NCBI GenBank assembly: GCA_964030475.1 | Contig: CAXIPT010000002.1 | Span: 2,039,191-2,103,190, forward strand | Direction of reading: 5' to 3' | Source of the DNA: Tethya wilhelma | Taxonomy: Eukaryota > Porifera > Demospongiae > Tethyida > Tethyidae | Length of the DNA: 64,000 nt | Translations under genes and position numbers: made by a program | Shown here: piece after piece, positions 1 to 10,929 of the stretch | How positions within the stretch are numbered: position 1 is the stretch's first letter | Layout of the letters: every line of letters starts with the position of its first letter | The notes under the pieces: generated by a model | What the model saw: the letters and a program-made list of their open reading frames with translations, nothing else | Databases searched by the model: none | What the model was told of the DNA's origin: nothing

Positions 1-300
1 ATGGGACACTGCAATACTGAGATTCCAAATAGTGCACACTTGAATATGGAAAGGATTATTAGCAGTGTTGTTTTGGTTTAGCATTGAAGGTAATATATAG
101 TAGGAGATCGTGCACACCACACAATTTTAGTTAGTTATTAGTTTCTATACAACAAGTGTTGATGTAAGTGATATAGTTTTTAGTTAACAACAGGCTCGAT
201 CATAGTGAGAGAAAACTAGTTGACAGTGTAAACAGATAATATACATAATTTCAGTATGATAATTACAAAGAAACAGTTGCTGTTCATTGCTAGATTCTAA
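1..300. other. Non-coding left edge
   Basis: No gene, repeat pair or RNA gene can be supported here. It is AT-rich sequence downstream (on the minus strand) of the decayed hAT element that follows. Confidence 0.5.
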
Positions 301-323
301 AGAATCCCCATTATATCACAATT

Positions 324-1590
324 TTACTGATAATGTTTATTCTTCTTTAGCAAAACTTCATCTTCTAGATTCTTATCTGAAAGTCTGTTGCGTTTCCCAG
401 CCGTCGAATCTCCTGCAGCTGAAAACACACGTTCTGCTGTTGCAGATGATGCTGGAACACAAAAAGCTAATGAAGCAAGCAGAGGATAGTTCTTGTCTTG
501 ATCTATCCTGTAATTCAGCTCAGTATGAAAGCTCTGGAAGTACCTTTCCATTTCTGCCTTTCCAGGTGGAAGAGATGAAGTAATTTTCATCCCTTCTTTG
601 CGCTTAGCTTCCATAAGACGGTTTAAAGTGGTGAAACCGTTTTACCGGAGGTTCTTCTTCTTCATGTGGTGGTGATGCTTCTGCTTCACTCTGGCTAGAG
701 CTGCTCTCTGCTTGGTGATTCGATCTATGCTTCAAAAGCTTACAAATCTCTCCTTTGGCACTCTCTATCTGTGGACCACCTAAAGCAAGTCTGTATCGTG
801 GATCAAGTGCAGTTGCTACAAAATTGTAGTTTGGATCACTATAGGGTCGGTAAATCGGTGAAATCGATGCTTCATTTCTGGGAGCAATGTTGCAGCTGCA
901 GGTGATAGCTCTTTTTGCTTTTTACACTCCTCAAGATGCAATGTCAATTTGAGAATTGAGGGCACAACACAGGAAGGTCTACCCTTTCAACTAGGGTAGT
1001 AGCAACAGCGAATGGTTGGAGATAATTCCAGTGATTTCCACTCACTTGCAACGAGATTGTCCCATTTCAACTCTTCCAATACACGGGTCAGCGATGCACG
1101 CACTTCTAGCAATCTGGTGATCATCAAAAATGTTGGGCTCCATCTAGTGGGACAGTCCTTGGTGAGTTTCTTACGACAGAGCTCGATCAACATCTCAGTT
1201 ACTGTAGCTTTTGTTGAAAAATTTACTTTACGTACGATAGAGTGAGCATGACTAATTGTCCCTGTGAACATTTCAACTTGATTGAACTTGTTGACAACAA
1301 GTTGCAACGTATGTGCATAACAAGGAATATGATTGAGGGAGCGAAATGAGCACTCTTGGTCGATTTCTTTCAAGTCAAACTCTCCAGTTAAACCCATCTT
1401 CAATATGTTCTTCATAATCCTCCTCTTTTGATTCATCTGGATCCTCAACTCTCTCACTCGAATGCTGCCACAATGTTACTACCATTGTCTGTGACGGATG
1501 CCAGCACTTTGACAGAGTCAATATCCCAATCAGACAAAACATTGTCAACCACCTCCCGAATGTAATGCCCAGTATGAGCTTCGGTCATAC
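324..1590 (-). pseudogene. Decayed hAT (ZBED-type) transposase, minus strand
   Basis: Read on the minus strand this is a hAT-superfamily transposase in pieces. From 1590 down comes a core segment with the VTDNGSNIVAAF motif that carries a catalytic-core Asp. Next is an ORF (1457-987) with HIPCYAHTLQLVVN and a TRWSPTF motif, both typical of ZBED-like hAT proteins. After a stop-ridden stretch (about 980-615) comes the C-terminal hATC dimerisation domain (614-324) with PASSATAERVFSAAG. A stop interrupts the frame after the VAAF motif near 1460 and several more occur in 980-620, so no functional enzyme can be made. No N-terminal BED zinc finger is seen. The upstream end meets a DIRS fragment of the same strand near 1595, so the 5' part was lost or replaced. 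Host co-option is unlikely because of the frame damage. Confidence 0.9.
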
Positions 1591-1599
1591 TTAATAATG

Positions 1600-2416
1600 A
1601 CGGGAATCAATTCTTTTAAGAGCTATCCCTTTCCTTCAGAGAGTCTGACCATTGTAGTTGAAACCACTTAGTCTCTAGCCATGCCCCATATCCCCATGAG
1701 CCTGATGAATCTGAGGTTACTGTGATCTCTGGTGTGTCCTTGGGGGCAATAATTGCTACTCCATTCCACGCTGTGGAGAATGTCTTCCACCACATCATGT
1801 CCGATCAAAAGTCAGCATTAAGGCGTATATGATGGTGGGGCAGCTTAGCGCTACGCTTAGCAGGGATATCGCTCGTCGCAGAAAGGATCTCCCTGGTGGG
1901 ATGACTTTGCATGCGTGCTGCAGTGTCCCAATGAGCGCCCTATACGTGTGCAAGCTTTGCAATTTAACCATGCTGTTACCATTTCTATTAGGCGGGCTAG
2001 CTTGTCTGCTGGGAGGCACAATTCTCCCTTCAAGGTATCTATAATAATGCCTAGAAGGATGATAACTGCACATGGCCCTTCCTTCTTTTCTAAGGCGAGT
2101 GGGATCCCCAGTATAGCACATAGTCGCTCAAGGGTGTGAAGATACTCTGTTTAGAGGCTTGAGCCTGGTGGGCCTAATACAATGAAGTTATCCAGATAGT
2201 GAAAGATGTCAGTGTTGATGTGCACACCATTCTAGGGCATCTGCTATTGCTGTAAAGATCTTTGGAGCTGATCGTAGCCCAAATGAGAGCATGCAATCAA
2301 TATATAGCTTGCCGTCCCAACTCATACCTAGCAGGTGTCTATCTTGTGGGTGGACTGTGACCAGTCTGTATGCTGACTGGATGTCCACTTTTGCCATTAG
2401 GGAGCCTTTGCCCAGT
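1600..2416 (-). pseudogene. DIRS-type retrotransposon fragment (RT to RNase H), minus strand
   Basis: This is a second copy of the element at 3.3-6.6 kb, in opposite orientation. Reading down from 2416: the reverse transcriptase core (MAKVDIQSAYRLVTVHPQ and FGLRSAPKIFTAIADALEW), then a segment with the helical LIGTLQHACKVIPPGRSFL motif (2121-1795), then the start of the RNase H-like domain with an ITVTSDSSGSWGYGAW motif (1798-1616). The YLDD catalytic box region is present only as frameshifted sequence near 2180-2200. The fragment ends at a one-base assembly gap on the right (2417) and at the hAT element on the left. The canonical DIRS-family order RT - RNase H is kept, but several frameshifts make it non-functional. 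Confidence 0.85.
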
Positions 2417-2417
2417 N
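2417..2417. other. Assembly gap (single N)
   Basis: One N inside the reverse transcriptase fragment. The DIRS reading frame stops here and unrelated sequence follows, so the N is a contig join rather than an ambiguous base. Confidence 0.8.
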
Positions 2418-2629
2418 TGCTTCGTTTTCATTTTTGATCTCTCAATTTATTGTCGTGGAATGTTGTGAATCATCTGTATAGATGAATATATTATTATCAC
2501 CAACAGTATCACAATACTATAATGGTTCAAAATCTTGCCAATCTTATCACTTGACTACTGAATCTGTAATATAGTCATGGTAGCAGGAAGGATCAGCTAG
2601 ATTATACTGGCCACCACATAAACACACAA

Positions 2630-3043
2630 AAAAATGAAGTGGTCATGTGCCCAAAATTGAGACATACCTTGTTCCAATACTTTTTACNGGAATGTAGTAC
2701 CCATGAAAAGAACTTACTTCGTGCTGTCAAAGTTGGCTCAACACATTCTGGTTCCCTGGAAATCCTTTTCAAGTAAGTCAGTTAGGAAGTACGTAAGTAC
2801 GTAAAGTTAGAAGAACAAAAATGGCATTATGGTGGCTTCCTACTAGCGCTCTCTACGAGTGCTGAGGAAACTTTTTGCTAGTTTTAAGCCTTGCAGGCAG
2901 TTGGTAATCTGTTAGTGAGAGCCTCTGAGCAACTTTGTAAGTTTGATTTTGTTTGACTAGATTTTTATGGTGACCAACATTTTGTATTGTGTCTATGGGA
3001 CAGTCGGCCCATTCCTGCTATACGTACTACCGTACGTATGTTA
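2630..3043 (+). repeat. Interspersed repeat family A, copy 1 (gapped at N 2688)
   Basis: The head (an AATGAAGTGGTCATGTGCCC-like start) and the tail (ending CTACCGTACGTATG) match the copies near 7.75-8.48 kb and 14.1-14.8 kb. The N at 2688 replaces the roughly 340-bp interior seen in the 8-kb copy, so part of this repeat is missing from the assembly. The repeat codes for nothing recognisable. Confidence 0.75.
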
Positions 3044-3307
3044 ACCTATTGACATTGGTTTGGTTGAGTCCGTCACATATTATAGAATAAATCTCATTAT
3101 GCATGCTTTATTGTATTCTTTCTCTGCCCTTAGGCGTGATCACCCACCCCTCGGGGTGCGGTACTTAATCTTGCTAATAATTATAATAATACAACCATAA
3201 TAATATTATCAAGTTGTAATTACTTATGTATGTTCATTGCTGATGTTTAAATGATGTGTGCCATAGGCTTTCATGAATACTATATATTCTGCTGCAGCAA
3301 TGCATGA

Positions 3308-4160
3308 TTGTCAACTGGGTACTCCTCTATTACAGGTCCTGATAATCGATACACTTACACTGATGACCTACTAACTCTGGATTCTGCGCAACTGGACAAG
3401 CATCGTGTAGTAGACCCACGCATATCCATGGTACAGTCGCCACTATACAACAATGCGTGGCAAGCTTGCCTTAAAAATCACCCAGATGCTGACTACTCAC
3501 GTTACATCGTGGCAGTCAGGGATTCAGGATTGGAGCTAAGCATTCTGTTGGCCTGCAATTGGCACAGCGAAATATGCAGTCGGCTCATGAGTATGCAGAT
3601 TTGATTGACAACTATCTTGCTAATGAAACAGTAAAAGGGAACTTTGCAGGACCATTTAACCCAGGGACTTTCCCTGGGATACACGTGAACAGATTCCAAA
3701 AAAACATCATCCTGGGAAGTGGCGCTTGATAACAGACCTATATATATCATTTTCAGAAGGAGCTAGTGTCAATGATGCAATTGAGTCAAGCTTCTGCTCC
3801 CTGACATACTCATCTGTCGATAAGGTTGCAGAAGCAGCAATGCAAAAGTGCATAATGGCAAAAGTGGACATCCAGTCAGCATACAGACTGGTCACAGTCC
3901 ACTCACAAGATAGACACCTGCGAGGGATGAGTTGGGACAGCAAGCTGTATATTGATTGCATGCTCCCATTTGGGCTACGATCAGCTCCAAAGATCTATAC
4001 AGCAATAGCGGATGCCCTAGAATGGTGCGCACATCAACAGGGTATTGCTGACATCTTTCACTACCTGGATGATTTCATTGTATTAGGCCCACCTGGCTCA
4101 AGCCTCTGTGCAGAGTATCTTTATATGCATTTATGCCATGTGCAGTTATCGTCTTTCTAG
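3308..4160 (+). pseudogene. DIRS-type reverse transcriptase, frameshifted
   Basis: The first ORF (3308-3604) carries the AWQACLKNHPDADYSRYIV segment that precedes RT in this family. The family continuation, with SAHEYADLIDNYLANE and GNFAGPFNPG, follows in another frame to about 3700, so a frameshift lies near 3520. The RT core (3726-4160) has the SFSEGASVNDAIE segment, the AKVDIQSAYRLVTVH motif (catalytic Asp in VDIQSAY), FGLRSAPKIYTAIADALEW, and the FHYLDDFIVLG box that supplies the YxDD metal-binding aspartates. A further frameshift occurs near 4110, before the FLGIIIDTLKGELRLP segment at 4133-4351. These breaks prevent a full polyprotein. Confidence 0.88.
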
Positions 4161-4860
4161 GCATTATTATAGATACCCTGAAGGGAGAATTGCGCCTCCC
4201 TGCAGACAAGCTAGCCCACCTAATAGAAATGGTAACAGCATGGCTAAATTGCAAAGCTTGCACACATAGGGAGCTAGAATCGCTCATTGGGAGACTGCAG
4301 CACGCATGCAAAGTCATCCCACCAGGGAGATCTAGATCCTTTCTGCAATGAGCGATATCCCTGCTAAGCTGCCCCACCATCATATACGCCTTAATGCTGA
4401 TTATCGATCGGACATGATGTGGTGGAAGACATTCTCCACAGCGTGGAATGGAGTAGCAATTATTGCCTCCAAGGACATGCCAGAGATCACAATTACCTCA
4501 GATGCATCAGGCTCATGGGGATGTGGGGCATGGCTAGAGACTAAGTGGTTTCAACTACAATGGCCAGACTCTCTGAAGGAAAGGGATAGCTCTTTAAGAA
4601 TTGATTCCTGTCATCATTGCCTGTCTGGTTTGGGGACAAATTGTCAAAGGTAGGAGAGTGAGGGTCAATTGCGACAACTCAGCTGTTGTCTCAGTCTTAA
4701 ACACCTACTACAGCAAGAACAGAGATATGATGCAGCTCCTACGATGCCTCTTTTCTAGAGGTATTCTTTAGTTTTACTTTAGTGGCTAGACATATCCTGG
4801 GGATTCAAAATGAATGTGCAGATGATCTGTCTCGAAATTGCATAAAACTATTCAGAGAGA
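4133..4860 (+). pseudogene. DIRS-type RT thumb and RNase H-like domain, frameshifted
   Basis: This follows the RT. FLGIIIDTLKGELRLP and LESLIGRLQHACKVIPPG (4133-4351) are the connection region. The RNase H-like domain begins at ITSDASGSWGCGAW (about 4495) with its first catalytic Asp. A later HILGIQNECADDLSRN segment (4782-4845) is the usual end of this domain. The frame changes near 4345 and 4650 and a stop follows GTNCQR at 4651, so the domain is broken. The paralogous minus-strand fragment at 1.6-2.4 kb keeps the same motifs. Confidence 0.85.
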
Positions 4861-4979
4861 AAATTACTACTGCTGATCTTTACCCCACCCCTTTTCCCTC
4901 TTCTTTTCTGCAATGGCTTCTCCTCCCGGAGAAAGATATTGGCTATCCCCCAACTGGGTTGAGCAGTTCGATTCTTTTG

Positions 4980-6620
4980 CTATAAAGGAATAGCATACTC
5001 TACCCGGAAGACATACAACTCAGCTCTACGCAAATTAGCTACATTTTGTGCAACATACACCATTCTGTCCCCTTTTCCCGTATCTGAACAATTTCTGTGT
5101 TATTTTGCGGCTTACCTAGCAGCACAGCATTTTAAACTGTCTTGCAGAAGTGAGATACATGCAAGTCATTCTTGGGCTCACACAGCCAAAGGATTTTTCA
5201 TCGCTCTCCTGGCTTAAACTTCTTCAAGCTGGCCGGAATACAGCGAACATATGCCAACAACAGCCCAGAAAATACCTAAATCCGCTTGCCTATCACACCA
5301 GCCATTTTACACAAGATCTGCACATACTGGCTTACCTAGCCTCATGTCCAGATGTCCATGTTATGCTATGGGCAACAGCGTCACTATGTTTCTTTGGATT
5401 TTTCAGATCAGGGGAACTCACAGTCCAATCAGCATCAACATTTGACGAGAGAATTCATCTCTCGTGGGGTGACATAGCCATCGATGACCGAGATTCTCCT
5501 ACAACTATCGGGGTCTAGCTAAAGAAATCAAAGACGGATCAGCTCCATCAAGGGGCAGAGATCTTTGTACGTCGCACTCAGTGTGCTCTCTGTCCTGTAG
5601 TAGCCACCTCGACCTATATCGTTAAGCGAGGGGATGCACCAGGACCATTTTTTAGATGCTCCAATGGTCTCCCTTTAACAAAGTCACTGTTTGTCAAGAA
5701 GGTCCGGGAGGCCCTGCAAGCTAGTGGTCTCCCATACCAACAACTCAGGTGTATTAAGGACTGGGACCCTAATTAATTGTCCTTAATATGCGTAATCAAT
5801 GTATGTTAAAACTAATTATGCTATCACCATGGTAACCAGAGACATTTTCCTATTGGTCCTTAACATGTTCATACAGTTCGTTTGGTCATGTGACCAACTA
5901 TCCATGAATAATTAGCATTTCATAAATAATTATTTAGGCGGTAATGTTCCCCTGTTGCTATGGCAACCAAACTTTGTCAGCAACATCGCCTTATCTCAAA
6001 CTAACATTCCACTTCGGCGGAAGTTTAAAAACATGTTTCCATGGCGGGATACAAACCAAAAGAGGACTACAGTAGGTGTGCATTAAATGGAAAGCATGTT
6101 ATTCCTCGCCATGGAAATGTGTTTTCAAACTTCCGCCAAAGTGGAATGTTAGTTTGAGATAAAGCGATCTTGCTGACAAAGTTTGGTTGCCATAGCAACA
6201 GGGGAACATTACCGCCTAATTAATTATTCATGAAATGCTAATTATTCACGGATAGTTGGTTACATGACCAAAAACATGTATGAACATGTTAAGGACCAAT
6301 AGGACAATGTCTCTGTTGGTTACCATGGTGATAGCATAATTAGTTTTTAAGATACATTGATTACGCATATTAAGGACAATTAATTAGGGTCCCAGTCCTT
6401 AATGCACCTGAGAATTTGCTGGTCATAGCTTTCGCATTGGTGCTGCCACAGCTACAGCAAGAGCAGGCATCAAGGATTCAGCTATCAGAGTCCTTGGCAG
6501 ATGGAACAGTACAGCTTTTATTTATAATTATATGAACCCCCTACACCAATTATCCCAATTCTCAAGGGTATTGGTAACTCGTAACTTCTATAGCTACATA
6601 TTTATATGCCACTGTATAGT
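4980..6620 (+). pseudogene. DIRS-type tyrosine recombinase, split by a foldback element
   Basis: The recombinase lies in two pieces, about 4980-5743 and 6413-6600. The first piece has the N-terminal SAM-like region and the first catalytic Arg in FFGFFRSGELT, then a stop at 5516. Sequence of the family continues in the same gene to QQL at 5743. After the inserted element, the second piece resumes with FAGHSFRIGAATATARAG (HxxR catalytic pair) and VLGRWNSTAFIYNYM (the Trp/His position and the nucleophilic Tyr). Removing the insert plus one copy of its AA duplication joins the two pieces in frame. Stops elsewhere still make the gene dead. Confidence 0.87.
5744..6412. mobile_element. Foldback (long-arm inverted repeat) element, copy 1
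   Basis: 669 bp, beginning CTCAGGTGTATTAAGGACTG and ending with its near-exact reverse complement. Each arm is about 320 bp, so the whole element can fold into one hairpin centred near 6075. AA flanks both ends (5742-5743 and 6413-6414), which fits a 2-bp target duplication. It is inserted in the DIRS recombinase gene. It has no ORF and is therefore non-autonomous. A relative lies at 12589-13303. Confidence 0.88.
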
Positions 6621-6819
6621 TGGAAGACATGTACTATACACTGTATTATCATCCCCATGCAATTATGTTTAAGTGTTGTGCAAGAGTTTATGTTCATCTT
6701 CACGCATGAGATGTCGGAAGAAAAAAAAAAAGAGAAAAAACTGTTTGGAGGAAAGATTCGCAAGCACTACGTACTTGCACCTCTCCCTGGACCAGTAGAG
6801 AGCTATATAGGCTCTTGAC

Positions 6820-7420
6820 AGATACCCCAAAGTAGCTAATGCTATTATTGTCTTATGTAGCTAATCAGTTACGTGCTTGCTCAGCAAGAGGAACAATATG
6901 TTACTGGTGCGGGGAGGGAGATGAGAGAACCTTCTTGAGCTCTTGCTTTCCATTTGCACTAGGTAGTTACTAATTTAGTGCGCATGTGCACCATGCACAC
7001 ACGTGGTGGGACCTCCCTCCATTAACTACGTTTAATTGCGTGCAATTAAATTCTAATTAATGTCCGTTGTCAGTGAAGCACCAACTTTATCTTCCATTGA
7101 TCAAGTAGATGCATTTAGAGGGAGGTCGCACCTTCCCCAAACATGCTCCTTATCAAGATGATCAGGTGTCTTCAGTGTCTTTATCCTCCCTCCGTCACAA
7201 TTTATAATATACTTATAATATATAAAGACGTGAACAAGGTCCTCACCCCCAAAGTAGCTATAATGCTATAATTGTCTTATGTAGCTAATCAGTTACATGC
7301 TTGCTTATCAAGAGCAAAAATATGTTGCTGGTGCGGGGACCTCCCTCCAAATGCATCTAATTGATCAATGGAAGATAAAGTTTGTGCTTCACTGACAACG
7401 GACATTAAGCTAAGCTAGTG
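6820..7420. repeat. Complex palindromic repeat
   Basis: The segment at about 6830-6920 (AAAGTAGCTAATGCTATTAT onward to GGTGCGGGGA) recurs as a direct repeat at about 7250-7345. The segment at about 7056-7135 (TTAATGTCCGTTGTCAGTGA onward) recurs inverted at about 7330-7410. This nested direct/inverted arrangement is typical of a decayed non-autonomous DNA transposon. No coding sequence is seen. Confidence 0.65.
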
Positions 7421-7594
7421 TTACTAGACACCACAAAAATAATAATTAATTATTATAACAATTATTGTTTAGTTGTATTGGGGAACAAAACAATGAGAGC
7501 CATAAGTTATAACTATAATTTATTATTATAATCATGTATGTGAAACAACTATAATAACAATACCGTTTGCATAATGATATTAAGTATGTTACAA

Positions 7595-7682
7595 NCCCTC
7601 AGTGTCATAAATGCAAATATTTGTACTACTACAGTATACCATAGCTTATATTGTTGCATTGGTTATCAGTTGGCTAAGCAGN
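7595..7682. other. 86-bp mini-contig between two assembly gaps
   Basis: Ns at 7595 and 7682 bracket 86 bp that match 13962-14047 with two mismatches. In the 14-kb region this sequence sits between inverted halves of repeat family A. Here it looks like a repeat-derived fragment placed by the assembler between two real contigs. Confidence 0.7.
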
Positions 7683-7744
7683 ATGAATAAGCTACGGTAC
7701 TATTGTACAGATCATCGCAACACAACACTGAAAATCGATATGAA

Positions 7745-8478
7745 GGATCAAGAATAAAAATGAAGTAGTCATGTGCCGAAATTGAGACCCTGCCTTGTTC
7801 CAATACTTTTTTATGCACTGCCCATTCCTACACTGCTTATTTTTTTGAAATTTTTACTACTTGTTCATTCACTTTTTTCAACACTACAGTGTGGAGACTA
7901 TCAGAGACTGGTTAGTCCCTACAAAAAGCTTGAGTTGCAGCTACAATGTATTTCATTATGCTGGAGGAGGCTAATGCGCATTCGCATAATAATACTGCGT
8001 GGATAATGACCTTTGAACTCTACATACAAAGATGGCTGCATTGTAGTACATGAATTTATACACTAAGTTTCAATTGGTTTCTAGTTTTTGTTTAGGCCTA
8101 TTTGAGATTGAAACGAGTATAAAGGAATGTAGTACCCATGAAAAGAACTTACTTTGTGCTGTCAAAGTTGGCTCAACACATTCTGGTTCTCTGGAAATCC
8201 TTTTCAAGTAAGTCAGTTAGGAAGGAAATACGTACGTACGTTAGAGAACAAAAATGGCACTATGGTGGCTTCCCAATAGCACTCACTACGAGTGCTGAGG
8301 AAAGTTTTTGTGAGCTTTAGGCCTAGCTTGCATGCAGTTGGTAATCTGTCATTGAGAGCCTCTGAGCAACTTTGAAGGTTTAATTTTGTTTGACTAGATT
8401 TTTATAGTGGCCAACATTTTGTATTGTGTCTATGGGACAGTCGGCCCATTCCTACTATACGTACTACCGTACGTATGA
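7745..8478 (+). repeat. Interspersed repeat family A, copy 2 (most complete)
   Basis: Starts with AATGAAGTAGTCATGTGCCG and ends with CTACCGTACGTATG. Copies with the same head and tail occur at 2.6-3.0 and 14.1-14.8 kb, with an inverted copy at 31.2-31.95 kb and diverged copies near 16.8, 20.5 and 40.5 kb. No open frame is shared between copies. It lies just downstream of the RNF213-like exons (minus strand), where the next exons of that gene would be expected. Confidence 0.78.
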
Positions 8479-8503
8479 TAGAAACAGACAGAATATAATA
8501 TAC

Positions 8504-9046
8504 CTGAATCTCATTTGAATTCCAAGTATTTTGATGAAGTTGTCTTGTGTCATCACGTATGATGGGTCAGGATTGTCTCTTTCAGGAATTCCAAGAAACA
8601 TGCACAGTTTTTTAACAAGTTCGTCGCTAGATCTGCATTGAATTAATTAAAAGTACTCATAGTTGTAAGTATTTTCTATAGCTTCTTACAAAGTAGAATG
8701 ATCTTCATCAAATTTAAGTCTTTTGAGACTTTTCACTAGTGAAGGTGAAGCTATTGATCTTTCTATTAGTTCTCCTTTGTTCAAAGGGTTAAGCAAGTCA
8801 CCAGAGTCAGAGACTGAGAACCCAACAAATGTTGCTGTTGCTCCATCTTTGTTGAAGAAAATGTATGGGTGTGGTCTGCAAAAAACAAACAAGGTAATAA
8901 TTATTATATAAAACTAATGTCAAAGTACTCTACCGTTCTTCCCAACGATGACGATCCAATATTTGTAGCTGTTGCAGAGTATTCTTCTTTGTCTGTACAC
9001 CTTTTTCAGCATCAATTTCTCCACTTAGAGACGATGTAGCGAAATC
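8504..9046 (-). CDS. RNF213-like: RNF213 (mysterin)-like AAA+/E3 ligase, three internal exons
   Basis: Three exons on the minus strand: 9046-8934, 8875-8690 and 8632-8504. All have AG acceptors and GT donors, and the phases join cleanly to give about 142 residues. The product matches the stretch just before the first AAA module of RNF213: DFATSSL, HRWEERPHPYIFFN, ATFVGFSV, LVKKLCMFLGIP and DNFIKILGIQMRFR. In RNF213 the next residues form the Walker A loop (family knowledge). RNF213 is a very large cytosolic protein with dynein-like AAA+ modules and a ubiquitin ligase, tied to lipid droplets and antimicrobial defence in vertebrates. The exon that should carry Walker A was not found to the left, where repeat family A and two gaps (7595, 7682) lie. 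No upstream exon was found to the right. This is either a relic or a gene broken by assembly. The remaining exons show no stop codons. Confidence 0.85.
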
Positions 9047-10925
9047 CTAATGAAAATAAATGTACCATTAACATGTATGCTAGTACTAATATTGGTGAAC
9101 TGGCATCTTGCATGCATTGCACTATCAGTATGAGTCATCGTTTAGGCCTGATCAGCCATACCATTGGCATAGACATTGACATAGGACTCCACTGAATGAA
9201 GCAAATGTATCTGAGATCACTATATTCATCTATGCATAGCTTTAACTTAATTACAAAACACTGAGTATAGCTAGCAGTAGAGGCATTAAGACAACATGAA
9301 GCTTCCAGCCAGCCAACTCATTACAATCAGACACATGCACAATCACGTGCACATCACGTGCATATCACGTGCACAATCAGGTGTACATTAAGTGGTAGGC
9401 GTGACAAATGGCTGTTCAAAAAGCGTGAAAAAGTACAGTGATTTCTCAGCAAATACACATTAATTTTTAGTCTAAGTTCAGTTTATATTTTATAACGTGT
9501 ACATATCACTGTTTTGACATTTACTTCTAGGATTATTCAATTTTTCACTAAACAGACACAAGCAGAAAACTGAATATCGCATAGCGGGAAAGTTTTGCAT
9601 TGTCAAACTCTCCCGGATGTCTCAGGCTAGTCAGACATTTTTGTGTTTTAACTTTCACAGATGAGCTGTGAAAGCCCATAATTATGTATTATACCGAGGG
9701 TAAGTTTCAGAGAGCCATGTTCCTCAGTGCTTGTCAGTATTTACTACACAAATTCTGGATAACGCACACCAAATTAGTAGGCGTGGTCTCGAAGCTAAGT
9801 GCTCAGAAAGGCACAAAAGCCTGAAATTTCGGAAACTAAAGAATTTTAGACAACAAAAAATATATTTCTACAAGATTATTCAGATTTATGAACGTAAGTA
9901 CCATCAATTTTGTCGCTAGAGCTGCCTTTCTTGAGATTTCGATGGAACAGACAGACAGACACACAAAACGACTACTGTAATCCTCTGCATGTGCTACGCA
10001 CGCGCCGAGGCTTAATGAGAGTTGATCACGTGCACCCGTTTGCCAGCTCAGCAAAGGGGCACTTGATCGTGTCGTATCTCCTCTGGAGGGAGCCTATATA
10101 GTATCAAAAATCACTTGCATGACGTCAATTAATTGTTGCTAAAGAATATAAATGCATGGGTGTGGCGATTAGATTAATGATGTTGAACTCTTTGTTCTGC
10201 GCAAGAATCAAGATTCACGATCACTAAGCGCTACAAGCAGCTACAAAACTTATAAAGAAAGCTAGTTGCTAGTAGTATTATATTGTCTATCAACACTCTA
10301 TACTAACTGCGTAACAGAGTACTTACTGATACTCTACACTACCAATACTTGATAGAAAATCAGGCTCACACAAGCATTCAAGCTGCTAAATTGTCAATGC
10401 TAATTTTATGGGACAGTTTGATGAAGACTTCAATACTCTTACTGCCATCCGCTTGCTGTTTCTGTTACAAAAACCATTTATTTTTCCACTGTTCAACTCA
10501 GTTGAACTCCAATTTAAAGCATGGGCAGGCTAAGATATCAATCGCCGTGCCCACGCACGAATCACCCTTCTATACCACGAGATTTTAGATTCCCTCTTTC
10601 CTTATATCTCTCACGTTTAATTTCTGGACTCACAGAGAGGGAGCCTGGGAACGAGGCTACAGTGGAGGTTGCACAAGTGCAAGTTAAATTGCTGAGTCAG
10701 TGATCTTTTTTGCTGATCTAACAAAATTTACAGAAATATAATGCTTGTCAGGCAGCAATCAACGTTATCCACATGATCTCTAATTACAGTAGCGCACTTT
10801 TTGCAATCCCCTCTGTACTTAAACTATTAACTGTGTTGTTATGAATGTATATTTAATTTATCCATAAGGAGTAAAAAGCCTATTTTGATGCAGCATTACA
10901 ACAACACTATTCTTTCCTCACTTTG
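9047..10925. other. Intergenic, repeat-bearing
   Basis: No gene is supported. About 9340-9380 holds four near-tandem copies of an ATCACGTGCAC unit. About 9740-10020 resembles the reverse complement of about 32670-32960 (shared GGATAACGCACAC, CGAAGCTAAGTGCTCAGA and ACACAAAACGACTACTGTAA blocks), marking a dispersed repeat. The short ORFs at 10349-10703 show no family features. Confidence 0.55.
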
Positions 10926-10929
10926 CAGG

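Larger units (their letters stand above)
3300..6620 (+). mobile_element. DIRS-like tyrosine-recombinase retrotransposon, decayed
   Basis: Order on the plus strand: an upstream domain, reverse transcriptase, RNase H, then a tyrosine recombinase. There is no DDE integrase or aspartic protease. This order defines the DIRS/Ngaro class, which integrates with a tyrosine recombinase instead of an integrase. Multiple frameshifts and stops make it inactive. A foldback element (5744-6412) sits inside the recombinase gene. Terminal split repeats could not be delimited, so the outer coordinates are approximate. Confidence 0.88.
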
